Source: CAINVV01 sp031432175
GTDB taxonomy: Bacteria; Bacteroidota; Bacteroidia; Bacteroidales; Prolixibacteraceae
Length of the DNA: 44,880 nt
Reading direction: 5' to 3'
Assembly: GCA_964358545.1 (NCBI GenBank)
Contig: CAYHQN010000016.1
Location: forward strand, 1 to 44,880
Within the stretch, counting starts at the first letter, position 1; each line of letters begins with the position of its first letter. A model generated the notes under the pieces. The model saw nothing but the letters and a program-made list of their open reading frames with translations, was not told the origin of the DNA and did not search any database. A program made the position numbers and the translations under genes. This document shows, piece after piece, positions 40,970 to 44,880 of the stretch.

Positions 40970-43108
40970 CTATTTTTTAATAAATTCAAACAATGTCATT
41001 TCATTGATCTTTAGACTTTTTATTTTCAAGCGATATGTTGCATTTACTTGTGCTTCAGAAACAATCGCGCCATTTTCGCTGTACTCTTTCATTTCGTATT
41101 TCCCGGTTACGGACTTAATCCATGGTGCAAGGTCCACATTAAAGTCCACCGCTTGTTTTATATTGGAGGTGTTGATGATTATCATGATTGCCCGGTCAGG
41201 CAACGTATAAGCGCAGGTATGAATCTCTTTGAGCGGTTTGGTGAGAAGACATTCCCCTATCAATTCCCCCTCTGTAAAATAGGGTAGAAATTGTTTTTTT
41301 AGTTTGGCACATTGTTTCAGTGCTTTGCTGAGATCCTGATAGTTGGAGATGTAGTCCGAGCCATTGATCGACTCAGCCTTGCGGGGGAATATATTCATGT
41401 AAAGGTTGTCGGCAAAGGCTTTTTTGACTGCCAAAGGTGAGGAGCTAATGCAGGAATTGATCCTGGGTGAGGGAAAGGCGCTGGTCAGCACTTTGCGGTC
41501 CATGTAACCGTCCCAATTCCAGGTGTAATCAAGAAAACCGGAATCCAATTCAAAGTTTAACAATTCCTCCCCCGAGAAGGTACCCTGCGGGTCCCTCTGC
41601 TTTGCATAATCCATGATCTGTTTGGCAAGAGAGATCATATTGGGTTCAGGGTCCGGGGTAGTGTAGAACTGGTCCCAGCAAAAAGAAGTGATACCTATGT
41701 CGGCCAAATGTTTCAACCCCTCAAGGACATCCTTCTGCCAGAGCTTATTGGTAGGACCTGCTTGTACGGATGCCATATATGTCGCATAATTTGGGTTCCT
41801 GGTAGGAATCAGTTCGGTATGGTAGGTCCAGCCTTTGTTATCCAGTACTTTCAAATTGTAGCGTGGCGCCGTTTTCTGGTTGGCCTGAAGCACCGAGATA
41901 AACGGGACAAGATTTACCCCCAGCTTCTTACACTCCTTTACGGCGGTTACCATATCCTCTTCTGTCCCCAGATGTGCAAATGGCTTTGGCAATGGCAACG
42001 TAAAAGCCTCACACCAGGCCCAAATCACCATCTCATCAAGTCCGTTTTCTTTGCTCTCCGCGGCAAGTTTAGGCAGGTCCCTGAAGGTAAAGAGGGCATC
42101 CTTCGGGTCGGCTGGTTGGTACTGGCTCATTAATACGGTTCGAAAGCCGATCCCTTCCTGAACATGTTTTGGTAACGGATAGTAACGCTTGTAATTTTGT
42201 TTTACCCAGGCTTTGTAAGGTGCCATACCGGCTGCCCATCCATTTTGGTGGGGAGTAAGCACCCAATCTCCGCTTTGCCAGGTCTCCCCTTTTTTGATCG
42301 TGGTATCGTTCAGGCACATCATTCGCAGCTTTGGTTCCAGTTCCGACAGGCGCAACCGCACCGGAACCTGCGGGTCCCAGCCCCATCGCCTAGGAAACAG
42401 GCTTATCCCTCCGTTGAGACCACCCAAATCCATCCAGCGAACTACCATATCCTTGTTTCTCATCATCCCGCTTCCAACATATTGCACCGAATAATTGGCA
42501 GCATCGATCATGTAAGGAGTGCTCTCCTTTGTATCATCTTTGGCAAGATCTACAAACGGAAGGTTGGCAAAATTGCCTGTACGAAAATAAGTGTTTTGCA
42601 CTCCGGCAACGGGAAGCAATCCTGATAAATCAGGAAAAATCACCTGACGCACATTGGTACCTGATAGGTTAATGATTTTTGCAGTCATGAGGATGGATTT
42701 GCCATCGGGGGCTGCCACCAGCTTAACGGTTGCCGAAACCTTGCCGTCTATGTTGAAGTTGGTCCGGCTCAATCCGAGCCTGTCCCAGAATATGACCACT
42801 GAATCAGGATAGACCGCAACATCCGCTCCCTGAGAAAAACGGGAAGCCAACCTTAACACTTCAAACTCCTTAACAGGATACGCTAGGTCAATCATTCCGG
42901 CCAGATCGGGTTTTGAGTCCATTATCGTTCCTGCCCCAGTGTAGCTCATCTTTAGTATACTTCCAGAGTTTGCATCCAGTACCAGGTGCAATCCATTGAG
43001 TGTAGCCTCTTTGGTCTTATTCTCCTTCTCTGCTGCAAGACATTGAAAAGTAGAAATGACAACCAATGCTAAGGCTATCGTCAGTACATTTTTTTTCATT
43101 TTTTTCAT
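40970..43108 (-). CDS. DUF6259-like exported putative glycoside hydrolase
   Basis: The 712-residue protein has a signal peptide (VLTIALALVVISTFQCLAA), an N-terminal beta-sandwich (about 30-280, HLVLDANSGSILKMSYTG), and a TIM-barrel region from about 330 (GIGFRTVLMSQYQPADP, DEMVIWAWCEAF, LGVNLVPFISV, GITSFCWDQFYTTPDPE, FSGEELLNFELDSGF). A C-terminal beta domain follows. The layout is like GH36-related proteins and DUF6259. Candidate catalytic residues are the Asp in CWDQF and the Glu pair in SGEEL (inference). It is the first gene of the pair with GH31 and probably acts on the same substrate. A TAGATTTG box lies at 43182-43175 upstream. Confidence 0.75.
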   Translation of the reverse strand: MKKMKKNVLTIALALVVISTFQCLAAEKENKTKEATLNGLHLVLDANSGSILKMSYTGAGTIMDSKPDLAGMIDLAYPVKEFEVLRLASRFSQGADVAVYPDSVVIFWDRLGLSRTNFNIDGKVSATVKLVAAPDGKSILMTAKIINLSGTNVRQVIFPDLSGLLPVAGVQNTYFRTGNFANLPFVDLAKDDTKESTPYMIDAANYSVQYVGSGMMRNKDMVVRWMDLGGLNGGISLFPRRWGWDPQVPVRLRLSELEPKLRMMCLNDTTIKKGETWQSGDWVLTPHQNGWAAGMAPYKAWVKQNYKRYYPLPKHVQEGIGFRTVLMSQYQPADPKDALFTFRDLPKLAAESKENGLDEMVIWAWCEAFTLPLPKPFAHLGTEEDMVTAVKECKKLGVNLVPFISVLQANQKTAPRYNLKVLDNKGWTYHTELIPTRNPNYATYMASVQAGPTNKLWQKDVLEGLKHLADIGITSFCWDQFYTTPDPEPNMISLAKQIMDYAKQRDPQGTFSGEELLNFELDSGFLDYTWNWDGYMDRKVLTSAFPSPRINSCISSSPLAVKKAFADNLYMNIFPRKAESINGSDYISNYQDLSKALKQCAKLKKQFLPYFTEGELIGECLLTKPLKEIHTCAYTLPDRAIMIIINTSNIKQAVDFNVDLAPWIKSVTGKYEMKEYSENGAIVSEAQVNATYRLKIKSLKINEMTLFEFIKK

Positions 43109-43174
43109 TGTAATCGCGAACTTATCATCCCAATAATGTCATAAATCATCTGTTTAAGTGAATCGAAATTATTA

Positions 43175-43182
43175 CAAATCTA
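43175..43182 (-). promoter_or_regulatory. Candidate -7 box of the DUF6259-GH31 operon
   Basis: On the minus strand TAGATTTG matches TAnnTTTG exactly, about 67 bp before the DUF6259 ATG. A TTG partner at the usual distance was not found. Confidence 0.4.
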
Positions 43183-43330
43183 ATGAATGTTGTCAGTATA
43201 TGGAAAGAACAGTGACCAATAGGGTACTTTTTACCTATTAAAAGAGGAAAACTATGATATAAAGCCTTGATAGTAAATTTCTTTTTATTCCCTGTGTGTC
43301 GTAATTTTCCTCTTTGTTGTGAATTTTATA

Positions 43331-43359
43331 TTGAAATATTACGAAGAATTGTAAATTTG
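43331..43359 (+). promoter_or_regulatory. Promoter of the sialate O-acetylesterase-like gene
   Basis: TTG (43331-43333), an 18-bp spacer and TAAATTTG (43352-43359) fit the Bacteroidota promoter. Transcription near 43365 would leave a leader of about 36 nt before the ATG at 43401. Confidence 0.6.
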
Positions 43360-43400
43360 ATCTTTCAATTTCCATTGATCATATAATAAACCAAATACTT

Positions 43401-44816
43401 ATGAAAACCAAAATTCTTTTTCTTTCTATTTTTTTATTGGCCTGCCTGCTTGGGCAGGGTCAGATTAAAGTTGCCACCGTTTTGGGCGACAACATGGTTC
43501 TTCAGCGCAATACAGAGGTAAAAATCTGGGGCAAGGCCAAACCCGGCGAGAAACTGACTGTCAAAGCAGGCTGGGTTGCCGGTCAGGCGAATACGACTAC
43601 CAACGACAAAGGCGACTGGATAGTTAAATTGAAAACCACCAATGCCGGCGGACCTTATACCATCACAATTGGCTCTCCAAAAGAGAAGGTACAACTCAAA
43701 AACATCTTGTTGGGTGAGGTGTGGCTCTGTTCAGGTCAGTCGAATATGGAGATGCCCATGGCAGGATATGGCGATTCCCCCATCAACGGCTCCAACGATC
43801 TCCTTTTGGATGCGGACAACGATCAAATCCGGCTCTACAATGTGACAAAGGCTATAAGTGCAGTCCCTGTTGATACCTGTACTGGTAAATGGAGTGCAGC
43901 GACAGCCGAAACCGCATCCGGGTTTAGTGCAGTTGGCTATTTGTACGCCAGACTGCTGCAGCAAAGACTTAAAGTTCCGGTTGGGGTTATCAGTTCAGAC
44001 TGGGGTGGTTCTGCCATCGAAGCATGGATGAGCCACGAAACGATTCTTCCTTTTACGGAAGCATATGCCCGGACAACCCAGGCAAAATCAGCAGTAAACC
44101 AACGGGCCTCCAACCTCTATAATGGCATGATTTCACCAATCATCAATTATACCATCAAAGGGGCTATTTGGTACCAGGGCGAATCCAATATCGGCAATTA
44201 CAAGGATTATGTGGCATTGCAGGCGGCCATGGTAGCCAATTGGCGAAAGGATTTCGGGGTAGGGGAGTTCCCCTTCTATTTTGTACAGATCGCTCCTTAC
44301 GTGTACGGCAACAGCAAGGCCATCAATTCGGCCTTGCAGCGTGACGAACAGTTTAAGTCTGTCTCTCAGATTTCAAACAGCGGAATGGCTAGTACCATTG
44401 ATATCGGGGAGGAAAAGAACATCCATCCGGCAGAAAAATTGGTTGTTGCCAAACGGCTGGCCCTTTGGGCTTTTGCCGAAACCTATGGCATCAAAGGCAT
44501 TATGTACAAATCTCCCGCTTTTTCCAAAATGGTTGTGAAAGATACCCTTGCGGTACTTTCTTTTGACAATGTTGCTTCTGGCCTGAGCACTTTTGGAAAA
44601 GAGGTAAACTGCTTCGAGATTGCCGGACCGGACAGCATTTTTTACCCTGCCAAACTGGCCATCAAAGCTAAACAGGCGAATGTTTGGTCACCAAAAGTGA
44701 AGACACCGGTTGCAGTTCGTTATGCCTTTAGCAATTTTCCGGTTACCAGCGGCTATTTGTACAATACGGCCGGTTTGCCGGTACCATCGTTCAGAACGGA
44801 TAACTGGGGGAAATAG
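43401..44816 (+). CDS. Sialate O-acetylesterase-like SGNH carbohydrate esterase
   Basis: The 471-residue exported protein (signal to LLGQGQ) begins with the beta-sandwich typical of the family (VLGDNMVLQRNTEVKIWGKA). It carries the SGNH esterase motifs: nucleophile Ser114 in CSGQSNMEMPM, ISSDWGGSAIEAW (oxyanion Gly), IWYQGESN (Asn) and the late DIGEEKNIHP with the Asp-His pair. Such enzymes remove O-acetyl groups from sialic acids or plant and microbial glycans. No sialidase is present here, so a polysaccharide acetylesterase role is at least as likely. The end (VPSFRTDNW) is normal. The 64 bases after it to the window end show no gene. Confidence 0.9.
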   Translation: MKTKILFLSIFLLACLLGQGQIKVATVLGDNMVLQRNTEVKIWGKAKPGEKLTVKAGWVAGQANTTTNDKGDWIVKLKTTNAGGPYTITIGSPKEKVQLKNILLGEVWLCSGQSNMEMPMAGYGDSPINGSNDLLLDADNDQIRLYNVTKAISAVPVDTCTGKWSAATAETASGFSAVGYLYARLLQQRLKVPVGVISSDWGGSAIEAWMSHETILPFTEAYARTTQAKSAVNQRASNLYNGMISPIINYTIKGAIWYQGESNIGNYKDYVALQAAMVANWRKDFGVGEFPFYFVQIAPYVYGNSKAINSALQRDEQFKSVSQISNSGMASTIDIGEEKNIHPAEKLVVAKRLALWAFAETYGIKGIMYKSPAFSKMVVKDTLAVLSFDNVASGLSTFGKEVNCFEIAGPDSIFYPAKLAIKAKQANVWSPKVKTPVAVRYAFSNFPVTSGYLYNTAGLPVPSFRTDNWGK

Positions 44817-44880
44817 GCAAAGGTTCTGAATTTAGGACTTTTACCCGGGGAAAGTTATCTCAATCACCGACTGGAAGAAC

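Noticed and set aside
1..44880. CRISPR arrays, insertion sequences, phage genes, rRNA, riboswitches
   Set aside because: No spaced palindromic direct-repeat array, transposase or integrase motif, rRNA sequence or recognizable riboswitch core was seen. The only tandem array (29430-29512) has no spacers.

Overview
The window is a Bacteroidota chromosome segment, probably Bacteroidales or Marinilabiliales. The evidence is the L28-L33-DUF4295-FtsY gene order, SusC/SusD with ECF sigma factor and FecR, promoters of the TTG/TAnnTTTG type, and many exported glycan-active enzymes. No rRNA, CRISPR array, insertion sequence or phage gene was found.

Layout. (1) 0-1.8 kb: housekeeping operon rpmB-rpmG-DUF4295-ftsY on the minus strand. 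(2) 1.9-4.7 kb: CPBP membrane protease, a PIN/DUF6364 toxin-antitoxin pair, a DUF169 protein and tRNA-Pro(CGG). (3) 4.7-26.0 kb: one long minus-strand polysaccharide utilization locus, read from ECF sigma and FecR through SusC (with an STN signalling domain) and SusD to GH28, GH27, GH105, an unrecognised toroid-like enzyme, an S1 sulfatase and GH92, with several broken genes between them. (4) 26.5-33.1 kb: plus-strand hexose module of a GntR/LacI-type regulator, cupin phosphoglucose isomerase, sugar porter, ROK kinase, two-domain phosphomannose isomerase and a second cupin isomerase. (5) 33.2-38.1 kb: a visibly more A/T-rich block with a shortened GH42-like gene, a broken second copy of the regulator and a GH3 enzyme, bracketed by 26-bp direct repeats. 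(6) 38.1-44.9 kb: a DUF1003 protein, GH31, a DUF6259 enzyme and a sialate O-acetylesterase-like SGNH protein.

How they fit together (inference): the SusCD pair imports a glycan that the FecR/ECF pair senses. The lipoprotein and periplasmic enzymes trim it, with activities pointing to a pectin-like or mixed sulfated, galactose-, mannose- and uronate-containing polymer. The hexose module takes up, phosphorylates and isomerizes the released sugar.

The most unusual signal is repeated internal deletion. At least seven genes keep their start, their end and the tight spacing to their neighbours but have lost their middle. These are three members of one unnamed glycosidase-like family, a GH95 fragment, a GH92 fragment, a hairpin-rich unknown, a GH42-like gene and the second regulator. 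Some junctions are in frame and some are not. Either this locus is undergoing gene-by-gene internal erosion or the assembly is faulty; read mapping would decide.
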